A stretch of 64,000 bases of DNA from an uncultured Roseburia sp. (GCA_934317215.1 CAKREH010000010.1:35855-99854); one strand, 5' to 3'; positions 27,728 to 36,617 are shown, counted from the first letter of the stretch. Notes: generated from the sequence alone by a model not told the origin. A program made the numbers and translations.

Positions 27728-27898
27728 ATGAAAGGATTTAAAGATTTTTTACGGGAAGAAGATGGGGTAGCTATTATTGAGATCGTGTTGATTCTGGTTG
27801 TGTTGATCGGACTTGTAGTTATATTTAACACAAAAATTAAAAATCTCAATACAAAAATTTTCAATAAGATTACAAAAGAAAGTAATAAGTTATTATGA
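27728..27898 (+). CDS. Flp-type (type IVb) major pilin
   Basis: A 56-residue protein. After a basic leader, the sequence EEDGVAIIEIVLILVVL gives a prepilin site with Gly13 at -1 and Glu at +5, then a hydrophobic helix and a short basic tail. The size and motif fit the Flp1-like pilin family. It is processed by the operon's prepilin peptidase and polymerised by the Tad machine. AAAGGAGAAC precedes ATG 27728. The stop overlaps the next start (ATGA). Confidence 0.85.
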   Translation: MKGFKDFLREEDGVAIIEIVLILVVLIGLVVIFNTKIKNLNTKIFNKITKESNKLL

Positions 27899-29439
27899 AG
27901 ACAGAGGCAGAAGGAAGTCTGACTATATTTTCTGCCTTAAGCCTGTTACTGATCTTATCGTTTTTGCTTGCATTATTAGAGGGAGCGAGAGTATCAGGAT
28001 TAAAGATGATGGATACTCTCGCAGCAGAAACGGGAATGGATTGTGTGGCAGCAGAATATCAGAAGACACTATGGGATAAATATCATTTGCTGTATCTGGA
28101 TGGTGCATATGGTTCGGATCAGTTTGATCAAAATAAAGTGAGTTCGCATGTAATGGATTATGTTGCCCAAAATTTGTCAAAAGCTGGGGAAAACAGTATG
28201 TTTCGGACGAAGCTGTGTGAGGTATCCATGGTGGAATACATGTTTGCAACAGATAATGAGGGGGCGGGAGTCCTGAGCCAGGCAGCGGAATATATGAAGA
28301 GACATCTGCCAGAAGATGCTGTGAAGAAAATGTATCAGCAGTATCAGGATGGACAGCAGATACAGGCAGATGGAAAAACAGAATACAGTGTGGAAGAAGC
28401 GGATCAGGCAATAGAAAATGCAAAGAAGGAAAAAGCCGGGATGGAAGATCAGAACAGTGGTGGAGATGATATACAGGCAGAGAGGGAGAACAGTGTCAGT
28501 CAGAATATGGAGAGTACAGATCAGGAGCCGGAAGCTGAAGAAGAACAGATGGAAAATCCACTTCAGATTGTTTTGCAGTTAAAACAGAACGCAATTCTTG
28601 GCATGACAGTATCGGATATGTCATCTTTGTCGGCGAAAGCGATCGAGATAAAAGATACGGTCTCTGAAAGACAGTGTGAAACAGGAATATATAATGCAGA
28701 AAAGATGGAAAAACAGAAGGTATTTGACCGTGTCATGGTGATGGAATATATTGAAAAGCATTTTTCAAGTTATGCAGAACCGGGAAAAGGAGACCTTGCA
28801 TATGAGACGGAGTATATATTGTGCGGTAAAGATAGTGACAGGAAAAATTTAGAATCAACCGTAGAACGCCTGATGCTTATAAGGGAAGCTGCAAATGTTA
28901 CACATATTGTAACAGATAGGGAAAAATTAAATCAGACATCAATAATTGCAACATCACTTGCCGGATTTTCGGGTAATCCTGCGGTCATTAAGATCGTACA
29001 GATTGGTGTAGTGGCCGCATGGGCATATGTGGAAAGTATACTTGATCTGCGTACGATTCTTTCCGGAGGGAAGATCACATTGATTAAAAATTCAACAGAA
29101 TGGACTACCGATATAAAAAAACTTGGTGAGATTGCGGCGGATAAAGGAAAAGCCAGAGAATGTAAAAATGGATTATCTTATCAGAATTATATAAAGCAGC
29201 TGTTATTTGCAGTAAAAGAGAGGAAAACAGCATATCGTATGATGGACATTATGGAACTTGCCATTCGAAAGGAAGAGAGCAGTAAAAATGCCAGAATGGA
29301 TCATATGATAGATACCATGACCTGTGAAATGCGATTCGAAGCACAGCCTCTGTTTGCAAAAAGAAATTTATATGGAGGGGCGATAACAGGCAGATATACA
29401 TTTTTTAAAAGTCAGGAAATGTCCTATATCAATGAATAA
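27895..29439 (+). CDS. DUF5702-like Tad-locus exported protein
   Basis: A 514-residue protein with one N-terminal hydrophobic segment preceded by EAEGSLTIFSAL, a pseudopilin-like N-terminus in which Phe replaces Glu at +5. The rest is hydrophilic with a Glu/Gln-rich low-complexity stretch around residues 175-225. I recall this family (DUF5702) from clostridial Tad loci; it may be a TadG-like minor pilin or surface subunit. It overlaps both neighbours by 4-8 bp, so translation is coupled. Confidence 0.65.
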   Translation: MKTEAEGSLTIFSALSLLLILSFLLALLEGARVSGLKMMDTLAAETGMDCVAAEYQKTLWDKYHLLYLDGAYGSDQFDQNKVSSHVMDYVAQNLSKAGENSMFRTKLCEVSMVEYMFATDNEGAGVLSQAAEYMKRHLPEDAVKKMYQQYQDGQQIQADGKTEYSVEEADQAIENAKKEKAGMEDQNSGGDDIQAERENSVSQNMESTDQEPEAEEEQMENPLQIVLQLKQNAILGMTVSDMSSLSAKAIEIKDTVSERQCETGIYNAEKMEKQKVFDRVMVMEYIEKHFSSYAEPGKGDLAYETEYILCGKDSDRKNLESTVERLMLIREAANVTHIVTDREKLNQTSIIATSLAGFSGNPAVIKIVQIGVVAAWAYVESILDLRTILSGGKITLIKNSTEWTTDIKKLGEIAADKGKARECKNGLSYQNYIKQLLFAVKERKTAYRMMDIMELAIRKEESSKNARMDHMIDTMTCEMRFEAQPLFAKRNLYGGAITGRYTFFKSQEMSYINE

Positions 29440-30325
29440 AAAGGGGGATGTGGCGGTGTTTCTTACAGAGAAAGAAATAAAAAATAAAATATGCAAAAAA
29501 GGATCTCTCCCGGAAAGTGCTGATATTCTTTCTCATCAGGCGGGGGCCTGCCGCTGTCAGGAGACACCGCCATGTCCCTGGCTGGAAGGATCATTTACCT
29601 TAGAAGCAGCTGTGATACTGCCGGTTCTGACATTGTTTTTTGTAATGATTTTAATGTTTTTCAGGATAATGCAGGTTCAGATGGAAGTGCAGAAAGCGTT
29701 AGATGACACTGGACGCAGGCTGGCAGTTCTTGCTGTGGAGGAGAGTGCGGACGATTCCGGGGTAATTGGAATAGCAGCTGCAAATGTGCTTTTAAAAAAA
29801 AATTTAAAGAAAAATGATAATATTAACCGTTATGTTGTAGATAAAGCAGCAGGTATCAGCCTTTTAAGTTCAAAATTTACAGGAGATGAAATTTATCTGA
29901 TGGCCTCTTACCGTATTAAAATACCGGTGTGGCTGCCTGGAAAGTCACAGCTTAAAATCAGGCAGCATACAGTATGCCGCAAATGGACGGGATGGACGGA
30001 AAATGGCAGTGATGCTGAAATATGGGTATATGTGACAGAAAAGGGAAGTGTTTATCATACATTGAGAGAGTGTACATATTTAAAATTATCAGTAACATCT
30101 GTTAATTATGAGGGAATGGAAAAGAGACGTAATAAATATGGAGAAAAATACCACGAATGTGAAATCTGTGCAGAAAAAAGCAAAGTAGGAGATACTGTGT
30201 TTATTACAGATCAGGGAAACAGATTTCATTATGATTTAAATTGCAGCGGAATTAAACGTACGATTTATATGGTGCGCTTATCGGAAGTGGGAAACAGAAA
30301 AAAATGCAGTAGATGCGAAAATTAG
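29432..30325 (+). CDS. TadE-like pseudopilin with C-terminal Cys/His motif repeats
   Basis: A 297-residue protein. A long cytoplasmic leader (about 50 residues with several Cys) precedes EGSFTLEAAVILPVLTLFF, a TadE-type pseudopilin segment with Gly at -1 and Glu at +5. The C-terminal ~110 residues contain two similar motifs, VYHTLRECTYLK and RFHYDLNCSGIK, each with a trailing CxxC (CEIC, CSRC). This suggests a duplicated metal-binding module, not typical of TadE. Confidence 0.75.
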   Translation: MNKKGDVAVFLTEKEIKNKICKKGSLPESADILSHQAGACRCQETPPCPWLEGSFTLEAAVILPVLTLFFVMILMFFRIMQVQMEVQKALDDTGRRLAVLAVEESADDSGVIGIAAANVLLKKNLKKNDNINRYVVDKAAGISLLSSKFTGDEIYLMASYRIKIPVWLPGKSQLKIRQHTVCRKWTGWTENGSDAEIWVYVTEKGSVYHTLRECTYLKLSVTSVNYEGMEKRRNKYGEKYHECEICAEKSKVGDTVFITDQGNRFHYDLNCSGIKRTIYMVRLSEVGNRKKCSRCEN

Positions 30326-30350
30326 AAGATGGCAGGAGGTGGTATGAAAA

Positions 30351-30770
30351 ATGCTGCAAAATACTTTGGTGCTGGGATTCTTTTCTATATCTGCATATCA
30401 GGATTTCAGAAACAAAAAGATAAATATATATTTTTTACTGACAGGAGCTATTATAGGACTGTTATTTCATCTGTACAGTATGGAATTTGATATAATAGAA
30501 ATTCTGTTTGGAATGGGAATCGGGATTATGATTTTATTGTGTGGTTTTTTATTAGGCGGTGGTGTTGGACTTGCAGATGGAGTGATCCTGATCATCAGTG
30601 GTATATTTCTGGGATTTGAAAAAAATATGGAGGTATTTGTGGCGGGATTATTTTTATCAGGAATAACGTCGTTGTTTTTATCTGTGATCAAAAGGAAAGG
30701 ACGAACTTACAGGATTCCCTTTGCACCTTTTTTACTGGCAGGGTATCTGTTCGTAATGGCAATGGAATGA
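30351..30770 (+). CDS. Second A24-type prepilin peptidase-like protein
   Basis: A 139-residue polytopic protein similar in layout to the first peptidase. The first Asp is in SAYQDFRNKKINIYF. The usual GxGDxK is changed to GVGLADGVIL, which keeps the Asp. Whether it is active, or specialised for the TadE-like substrates, is not clear. ATG 30351 is 11 bp after AGGAGGTGG. Another ATG (30343) is better spaced but opens a different frame of 48 codons, which I reject. Confidence 0.75.
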   Translation: MLQNTLVLGFFSISAYQDFRNKKINIYFLLTGAIIGLLFHLYSMEFDIIEILFGMGIGIMILLCGFLLGGGVGLADGVILIISGIFLGFEKNMEVFVAGLFLSGITSLFLSVIKRKGRTYRIPFAPFLLAGYLFVMAME

Positions 30771-30967
30771 TGGAATTGGAAGCATCAATTACCATTGAAG
30801 CTGCGATTATTATGTCGATGGCAATGATATTATTTTTGGCAGTTATGAGACTTGGATTGCAGCTATATGGTGAGACGGGAACACTTGTGGAAGAGCTGCT
30901 AAAGCAGGAGAACGTAAATGCAGTAAAACTGTTTTATGAGATAGAAAGGGTGAGCGGATTATTTTGA
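30767..30967 (+). CDS. Small TadE-like pseudopilin
   Basis: A 66-residue protein whose N-terminus, LEASITIEAAIIMSMAM, has the +5 Glu motif and a single hydrophobic helix, followed by a short amphipathic tail. It is probably a minor pilin. ATG overlaps the previous stop, and its own stop overlaps the next TTG start. Confidence 0.75.
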   Translation: MMELEASITIEAAIIMSMAMILFLAVMRLGLQLYGETGTLVEELLKQENVNAVKLFYEIERVSGLF

Positions 30968-32067
30968 GTATTCAGGTCAGCTACTATAGAAATATTCATG
31001 CCAGCCATATGATTTTAATGCCGGCATTAGAGGGAGAACCATGGGAAAAAGAAATGCTCTGGAGAAACAGACCTGAGAATCTGATATTACCGGAGTGCAA
31101 CAGCAGGAATGGACAGCCACAGCTGTGGTATGACATCACTGGAAAGCAGGCAGTGGATATGCTGGCAGAATTGTCGGATATCGGATATGATATTTTTATC
31201 AAAGTATGTGAGGCTGTTGTTTCAATGGCAGAGGTGCTGGATGGGTTATTGATATCTCCTGATATATTGCTTTTGCAGCCGGAAAGCATTTTTTTGGATA
31301 ATAAGACGCAAAATGTCAGCTTTTGCTGTTACTTTGGAAATGAAAAAGAGATAGGAAAATCATTTCATGCGCTGTTAGAGTATCTTCTGGCGAAATTAGA
31401 CCATAAAAATGCGAATGGTGTTCAGGTGGCATATGAGTTATTTGAATATACCAGAATGGAAGGATACTGTATTGCAGAAATAAAAAAAATGCTGAGAAAG
31501 TCTGAATATATAGAAGATGTACCGGAAAAAATTACAGATACAGCCTGGCGGGAAGCAGAGTATGAGGATATGTCTGTCCCTCTGGAAAATAAGAAAACCT
31601 GGTTTATGCATTTATGGCAGGGAAAAGAACAGAATATATTTGGAAAGATCCGAAGAGTATTGTTTAGAGGATCTATGCCGGAGAAAAAAACGGAGCCATT
31701 TGTATTTGAACCGGAACCAGAAATTAACATGCGTCAGCAGAAGCCAACCGTTTTACTTGCAAATCTCCCGAAAAAGGAATATGGCATATTAAAATATGAG
31801 GGAGATGGTGCGTGCGGTGAGCTTGTAATAGATCACACACCATATATCATAGGAAGTGATGCGGATTGTGATGGAGTAATACCGAGTGGAACGGTGAGCA
31901 GGCATCATGCGAGGATCACCAGAAAGGGAGAGGTTTACTTTATAGAAGATCTGAATTCTTCCAATGGAACCATGGTAGGCGGAGAGTTGCTGAACTGCAG
32001 GGTAAAAATGAGTCTTCAATCGCAGGAAACAGTTATGTTTGCGGATGAACAGTTTAGATTTATTTAA
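30964..32067 (+). CDS. DUF6382-like protein with C-terminal FHA domain
   Basis: A 367-residue cytoplasmic protein. The N-terminal ~190 residues resemble the DUF6382 region found with FHA domains in Lachnospiraceae (recalled, not verified). A charged linker follows, and residues about 285-367 form an FHA domain with the phosphothreonine-binding signature (GSD, SRHHARI, DLNSSNGT). It should bind a phosphorylated partner, possibly a substrate of the kinase at 17170-18609. The start is TTG 30964 overlapping the previous stop. It is the last gene of the Tad operon. Confidence 0.85.
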   Translation: MSIQVSYYRNIHASHMILMPALEGEPWEKEMLWRNRPENLILPECNSRNGQPQLWYDITGKQAVDMLAELSDIGYDIFIKVCEAVVSMAEVLDGLLISPDILLLQPESIFLDNKTQNVSFCCYFGNEKEIGKSFHALLEYLLAKLDHKNANGVQVAYELFEYTRMEGYCIAEIKKMLRKSEYIEDVPEKITDTAWREAEYEDMSVPLENKKTWFMHLWQGKEQNIFGKIRRVLFRGSMPEKKTEPFVFEPEPEINMRQQKPTVLLANLPKKEYGILKYEGDGACGELVIDHTPYIIGSDADCDGVIPSGTVSRHHARITRKGEVYFIEDLNSSNGTMVGGELLNCRVKMSLQSQETVMFADEQFRFI

Positions 32068-32089
32068 GAAAATAAAAAGACATACATAT

Positions 32090-32117
32090 TTGCAATCTTA
32101 TTTTGCTACGTTATAAT
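32090..32117 (+). promoter_or_regulatory. Promoter of the rhomboid gene
   Basis: TTGCAA (32090-32095), 16 bp, TATAAT (32112-32117). A TGTGCA/TGCACA inverted repeat at about 32139-32157 lies in the leader. Confidence 0.6.
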
Positions 32118-32192
32118 GAACTTTAGCGAGTTCATACATGTGCAGGAAACATGCACAATAAATACGCTATAATCAAATCAGAGGGCAAATAT

Positions 32193-33239
32193 ATGGGCAG
32201 AGAGATAGAACAGGCAATACTTACAGAAGGTTACCGGTTTTGCAGGGTACAGCCGGAAAACACCGGTGTTTTTTATAAATATTATCAGCAGGGATTTCAT
32301 GTGGTAATGATAATATCATTGGAAGATACACAGGTTTTGACGGTAGAACAGCATCAGATTATGCAGGAGCGTGTGATGGATCTGTTTTATCATCCACAGG
32401 GAAGACTTGCGGATTTTCCGGAAGGTTATCCGGTTTATCATGTGGAAGTACTTACACTGCTGGTTGGCAGTAATACGGATCGGATGCATCAGTTATGCAG
32501 TATACAAAAAAATATCTGGGGGTATGAAACGAAGCAGGGCAGACTGATCATTTATGAAAATCAGCCGGGAGATTTCTGGGGACTTAAAAATGCACTGGAG
32601 AATTGCAGAGCCGAATCAAAAAGTACCGGAAGTACAAATCAGGGTTTTCGTCTGAAGGGACTTTCCTATACAACGATAGCAATTGCAGCTGTAAATGTGA
32701 TCGTTTATCTGATACTGGAAATTCTGGGAGATACGCAGGATCCATTTTATATTGCATCTCATGGTGGCATGTATCCGGAATTTATACAGATCAATCATCA
32801 GTGGTGGCGGATATTGACAGCGATGTTTATCCATTTTGGACTGCCGCATCTGGTAAATAATATGGTAATATTCTGCTGCGTTGGATCGAGACTGGAGAGG
32901 GCAGTTGGTCATTTTAAGTTGTTTGTAATATATATATTGTCAGGAATTGGTGGTGGATTATTATCCTATTTTATGATGTTATACAGCGGAGATTTTGCAG
33001 TATCTGCAGGAGCGTCAGGCGCTGTGTTTGGCACGATCGGCGGTTTGATCTGGGTAGTGATAAGACACCGGGGCAGATTTGAAGGTTTAACGGTAAAAGG
33101 AATGATTCTTATGGCGGTACTGAGTCTGTACTATGGTTTTTCCACAATTGGAATTGATAATTGGTGCCATATCGGAGGAATTCTTACCGGATTTCTTGCA
33201 GCGATGATTTTATACCACAAAAAAGTGGAAAATTGTTGA
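32193..33239 (+). CDS. Rhomboid-family intramembrane serine protease
   Basis: A 348-residue protein. A soluble N-terminal domain of about 160 residues is followed by six or seven membrane segments. The catalytic Ser275 is in GASGAVFG and His326 in WCHIGG, and HLVNNM marks the conserved HxxxN. It cleaves membrane-anchored proteins near their helices. The start ATG 32193 has GAGGG upstream; ATG 32151 lies in the leader. Its position after the Tad operon makes pilus-related membrane proteins conceivable substrates, but this is only a suggestion. Confidence 0.88.
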   Translation: MGREIEQAILTEGYRFCRVQPENTGVFYKYYQQGFHVVMIISLEDTQVLTVEQHQIMQERVMDLFYHPQGRLADFPEGYPVYHVEVLTLLVGSNTDRMHQLCSIQKNIWGYETKQGRLIIYENQPGDFWGLKNALENCRAESKSTGSTNQGFRLKGLSYTTIAIAAVNVIVYLILEILGDTQDPFYIASHGGMYPEFIQINHQWWRILTAMFIHFGLPHLVNNMVIFCCVGSRLERAVGHFKLFVIYILSGIGGGLLSYFMMLYSGDFAVSAGASGAVFGTIGGLIWVVIRHRGRFEGLTVKGMILMAVLSLYYGFSTIGIDNWCHIGGILTGFLAAMILYHKKVENC

Positions 33240-33303
33240 TTATAAGAATAAAAGTTTATATACTGAAAACAGTATTTGGTGAACATGCAGGAAGAGGTAG
33301 AAT

Positions 33304-34299
33304 ATGAAAGTAAACATTTATTATGGTGGACGGGGATTGTTAGACGATCCTACATTATATGTGTTGAATAAAATGGAAGAAGTATTACAGGAACTTCGCG
33401 TGACAGTGGAACGTATTAATATTTATGAGCATAAAAATGAGATTGCAACACTTCCGCAGACGATGAAGGATGCAGATGGTATCATTCTTGCAACGACCAT
33501 TGAGTGGCTTGGAATAGGCGGCTGCATGCAGCAGTTTCTGGATGCCTGCTGGCTGTATGGTGATAAAGAAAAAATAAAAACGACTTATATGCAGCCGATT
33601 GTCATGTCTACGACATATGGAGAAAGAGAAGGCGAACTGACATTGCAGAGCGCATGGGAGATTTTAGGTGGACAGCTATGTCCGGGACTTTGTGGTTATG
33701 TAGAGGACCTTGTCAGTTTTGAGATGAATAAAGATTATACGGTTCTGATTGAGAAGAAAGCGGAAAACCTTTACCGGACAATCTCGCAGAAAGTAAAATG
33801 TCTTCCAACCAGTAATCAGGCGGTAAAGCAGACGATATTAAGAACTCCACAATTGGAACTTACACCGCAGGAGAGCGAGCAGTTGTCAAAGTATGTGTCA
33901 GATGACACTTATGTGAAAAAACAGAAGGAAGACATTGAAGAACTTGCGACGATGTTTAAGGGAATGCTTGGTAAGTCTGAAAAAGAGGATGAAGAGGCTT
34001 ACATTGAAACGTTCCGCGCGCAGTTTACACCGCAGCCTGATTTCAGGGCAAGATATCTGTTTATTATAGAAGGCAGAAAAAAACCATTGTTTCTGGAAGT
34101 AAATGAAGGCGAGCTTACGCTCCACTATGGTCAGGAAGAAAATATTGATGTTTATGCGAAATTAAAACCGGAAGTCATGGACAGCATTGCAGATGGACGG
34201 ATGACATTTCAGAGAGCGTTTATGACGGGAGAAATGACAGCCAAAGGAAATTTTAAAATCCTGCGTATGTTAGATACTATGTTTAACTTTGCGCATTGA
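33304..34299 (+). CDS. Flavodoxin-like plus SCP2 sterol-binding domain protein
   Basis: A 331-residue protein. The N-terminal half (1-165) has a flavodoxin/NADPH-FMN reductase-like fold (MKVNIYYGGRG, ADGIILATTIEWLGIGG). The C-terminal ~100 residues form an SCP2 domain (GRKKPLFLEVNEGELTLHYG, ..AFMTGEMTAKGNFKILRML), which binds lipids or hydrophobic ligands. The fusion suggests a lipid- or quinone-linked redox role; the reaction is unknown. AGGAAGAGG precedes ATG 33304. Confidence 0.8.
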   Translation: MKVNIYYGGRGLLDDPTLYVLNKMEEVLQELRVTVERINIYEHKNEIATLPQTMKDADGIILATTIEWLGIGGCMQQFLDACWLYGDKEKIKTTYMQPIVMSTTYGEREGELTLQSAWEILGGQLCPGLCGYVEDLVSFEMNKDYTVLIEKKAENLYRTISQKVKCLPTSNQAVKQTILRTPQLELTPQESEQLSKYVSDDTYVKKQKEDIEELATMFKGMLGKSEKEDEEAYIETFRAQFTPQPDFRARYLFIIEGRKKPLFLEVNEGELTLHYGQEENIDVYAKLKPEVMDSIADGRMTFQRAFMTGEMTAKGNFKILRMLDTMFNFAH

Positions 34300-34390
34300 T
34301 GTAGAAAATCTGCAGGATACCGTAGCAAATATGCCGGATAAGCAAATAAAAGGAAGTGCAGATGCACGGAAATGGAGGATAATAGATAAT

Positions 34391-34807
34391 ATGAGAGACG
34401 CGAATTGTATTTTTTGTAAAATTATTGGAGGTGAGATTCCATCCAATACGATTTATGAAGATGATGAGTTCAAAGTAATTCTGGATGCGAGTCCGGCGTC
34501 AAAAGGACATGCACTGATTCTGCCCAAAGAACATTATGCGGACATTTATGAAATTGATGAAAAAACTGCGGGGCATGCAATGCAGCTTGCAAAAAAGCTT
34601 GCAAAACATATGACTGATGTTTTAAAGTGCGATGGATTTAATATTGTACAGAATAATCATGAAATTGCGGGGCAGACAGTATTTCATTTTCACATGCACC
34701 TGATCCCTCGTTATAAGAATGCAAAAAATAACGATATTCTGATCTGGAATCATGAAGAGTTTACGCCGGAAGAGATGGCAGAGATCAGAGATTCTTTAAA
34801 GATGTAG
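34391..34807 (+). CDS. HIT family protein
   Basis: A 138-residue histidine-triad nucleotide hydrolase. It has an N-terminal zinc-type CIFCKI motif and the catalytic HIT motif HFHMHLIPRY. It hydrolyses adenosine phosphoramidates or dinucleoside polyphosphates. The chosen start is ATG 34391, because CIFCK normally lies within a few residues of the N-terminus; GGAGG lies a rather long 12 bp upstream. Confidence 0.9.
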   Translation: MRDANCIFCKIIGGEIPSNTIYEDDEFKVILDASPASKGHALILPKEHYADIYEIDEKTAGHAMQLAKKLAKHMTDVLKCDGFNIVQNNHEIAGQTVFHFHMHLIPRYKNAKNNDILIWNHEEFTPEEMAEIRDSLKM

Positions 34808-34850
34808 AAAGACTTTGTGGAAAATAATTTTTAACATGGTTATAAAACGA

Positions 34851-34890
34851 AAGAGGAACAGACATATAGAAAAATATATCCGTTCCTCTT
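34851..34890. terminator. Bidirectional terminator between the HIT gene and murG
   Basis: AAGAGGAAC (34851-34859) pairs with GTTCCTCTT (34882-34890), with A/T-rich flanks, between convergent genes. Confidence 0.75.
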
Positions 34891-34900
34891 ATATTAAAAA

Positions 34901-35971
34901 TCATTTTTTAGATGCTTCTAAAATAAGTCCGATGATCGTATCAATGGAATTGCGGCTGTTGCTGTTTTCCATTGCCTCAATATATGTTTCCTTTTTGTGG
35001 AAGACATGTTCAATTGCTTCAAGAAGTGTTGTATTTGACAGATCTTCTTCCTCTAACACATAACTAAATCCCTGGGAACGAAATGAATTTGCATTCAGGA
35101 TCTGATCTCCACGGCTGGCAGCTGCGGAAAGAGGAATTAAAATATTAGGCTTGCGTAATGCCAGAAGTTCACAGATCGCATTTGCACCCGCGCGGGAAAT
35201 AACAAGGTCTGCAAGCGCAAACATATCGGAAAGCTCTTTGTTGGCATATTCAAACTGGGCATATCCATTCGTCTCGGTTAATGTCTCATCCAGATTGCCT
35301 TTGCCACAGAGATGAATTACATTGTAATTTTTCAAAAGTTCAGGAAGCAGACCACGGATTACGGTGTTTATCACACGGGAACCAGAGCTTCCGCCAACAA
35401 TCAGGATTGTCTGTTTACTGTGATCTTTAAAATGACAGAGTGAAAAAGCAAAGTCGGCATTTCCTGTTAAAAGTTCCTGACGAATTGGGGAGCCGGTCAG
35501 TACGGCTTTTTCTTTCGGAAGATAAGAAAGTGTTTCGGGAAAATTACAGCAAACTTTTGTGGCACTTGGAATGGCAAGTTTGTTTGCAAGTCCCGGAGTC
35601 AGATCAGACTCATGTATAATGGCAGGAACTTTACAGTGTTTTGCAGCTAAAACAACCGGAACAGAGACAAATCCTCCCTTGGAAAAAACAACATCCGGTT
35701 TTATTTTTTTTAACAGCCGGATCGACTGCGCATATCCTTTTAATACTTTAAATGGATCTGAAAAATTCTTAGGATCAAAGTAACGTCTTAATTTTCCAGA
35801 AGAAATGCCATAGTAAGGAACACCCTGTTCCTCGATCAGCCGCTTTTCAATTCCCTCATAGGAGCCTATATAGGAAATTTCAAAACCTTCATTTCGCAGG
35901 GCTGGCATCAATGCGATGTTCGGTGTGACATGCCCCGCAGTACCGCCCCCGGTCATTACGATTTTTTTCAT
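34901..35971 (-). CDS. murG: UDP-GlcNAc:lipid I N-acetylglucosaminyltransferase MurG
   Basis: A 356-residue GT28 enzyme that makes lipid II on the inner face of the membrane. The signature GGGTAGHVTPN at the N-terminus, IVGGSSGSRVIN at the start of the C-terminal domain and LVISRAGANAICELLALRKP (UDP-GlcNAc site) are present. The start is ATG 35971 (MKKIVMTGGGT) with AAGGG upstream. It lies alone, outside the usual division/wall cluster, as in many Clostridia. Confidence 0.93.
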   Translation of the reverse strand: MKKIVMTGGGTAGHVTPNIALMPALRNEGFEISYIGSYEGIEKRLIEEQGVPYYGISSGKLRRYFDPKNFSDPFKVLKGYAQSIRLLKKIKPDVVFSKGGFVSVPVVLAAKHCKVPAIIHESDLTPGLANKLAIPSATKVCCNFPETLSYLPKEKAVLTGSPIRQELLTGNADFAFSLCHFKDHSKQTILIVGGSSGSRVINTVIRGLLPELLKNYNVIHLCGKGNLDETLTETNGYAQFEYANKELSDMFALADLVISRAGANAICELLALRKPNILIPLSAAASRGDQILNANSFRSQGFSYVLEEEDLSNTTLLEAIEHVFHKKETYIEAMENSNSRNSIDTIIGLILEASKK

Positions 35972-36009
35972 AGAATAATCCCTTTCCTGTAACATTTTGC
36001 ACTTCCCTA

Positions 36010-36038
36010 TTTATAATACCCTTATGCATAAAAGTCAA
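36010..36038 (-). promoter_or_regulatory. Promoter of murG
   Basis: On the minus strand TTGACT (36038-36033), 17 bp, TATAAA (36015-36010). Transcription starts near 36003, which excludes longer starts beyond it. Confidence 0.7.
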
Positions 36039-36144
36039 GAAAAGACTTATAAAATGGAAAACGGGGAGAAAGAGAATTGCTAAAAAGCCAGGAATGAAAA
36101 GGGAAAAATGTCGGAAGTTGCGGTCAAAACACGGTCTTAAGACC

Positions 36145-36173
36145 TTTTCAAATGGTCCTGTTCTTTCTATAAT
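36145..36173 (+). promoter_or_regulatory. Candidate promoter of the 107-residue membrane protein gene
   Basis: TTTTCA (36145-36150), 17 bp, TATAAT (36168-36173). Confidence 0.5.
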
Positions 36174-36236
36174 TAATAAGAAAAAGGGACAACGTATAAA
36201 ACTATTGATGAGTCCCGGAAAAGAGAGGTGGCATAC

Positions 36237-36560
36237 ATGGAACAGATAGGAATCTTTGTGGCAGAATATGCGGAATGGGTTTCTGTGGGAAGCAGCGTTG
36301 TGATGCTGATCCTTCTGATTTATGTATTACACAGGATAAAAAAAACAGAGCGAACAAATCTTTTGATGAACAGGGAAATGGAAAAAAGGTTACAGCAGAT
36401 AGAAAAAGAAAGCAGGGGAGAAAGGAGAACTGGTGAAATTCTGCAGAAGGAAAAGAAAAATGTGTGTCAGACTTTGATGCAGCCAGATGTAAAGGAAGGG
36501 GAGCAGAGTGAGAAGTCTGTGACAGTGATCAACGATGTCATAGAGGAGGTTTTTTCCTGA
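36237..36560 (+). CDS. Hypothetical single-pass membrane protein
   Basis: A 107-residue protein with one membrane segment (about residues 14-36) and a charged, probably coiled-coil cytoplasmic tail (RIKKTERTNLLMNREMEKR). I recognise no family. ATG 36237 has GAGAGGTGG at 36222-36230; GTG 36228 lies inside that site. Its context is between murG (divergent) and a wall hydrolase gene with its own promoter. Confidence 0.65.
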   Translation: MEQIGIFVAEYAEWVSVGSSVVMLILLIYVLHRIKKTERTNLLMNREMEKRLQQIEKESRGERRTGEILQKEKKNVCQTLMQPDVKEGEQSEKSVTVINDVIEEVFS

Positions 36561-36582
36561 ATAGGAAGAAAACGCCAAATGC

Positions 36583-36611
36583 TTGACATTTTAAAGATGC
36601 TTTGCTATAAT
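36583..36611 (+). promoter_or_regulatory. Consensus promoter of the SH3/SleB-type hydrolase
   Basis: A perfect TTGACA (36583-36588), 17 bp, and TATAAT (36606-36611) with an extended -10 TGC. It is the strongest-looking promoter in the window. Confidence 0.85.
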
Positions 36612-36617
36612 CCTCAT

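Noticed and set aside
30343..30489. 48-codon frame starting at the better-spaced ATG before the second peptidase
   Set aside because: The overlapping frame from 30351 encodes a clear A24-type peptidase; the short frame has no recognisable features.
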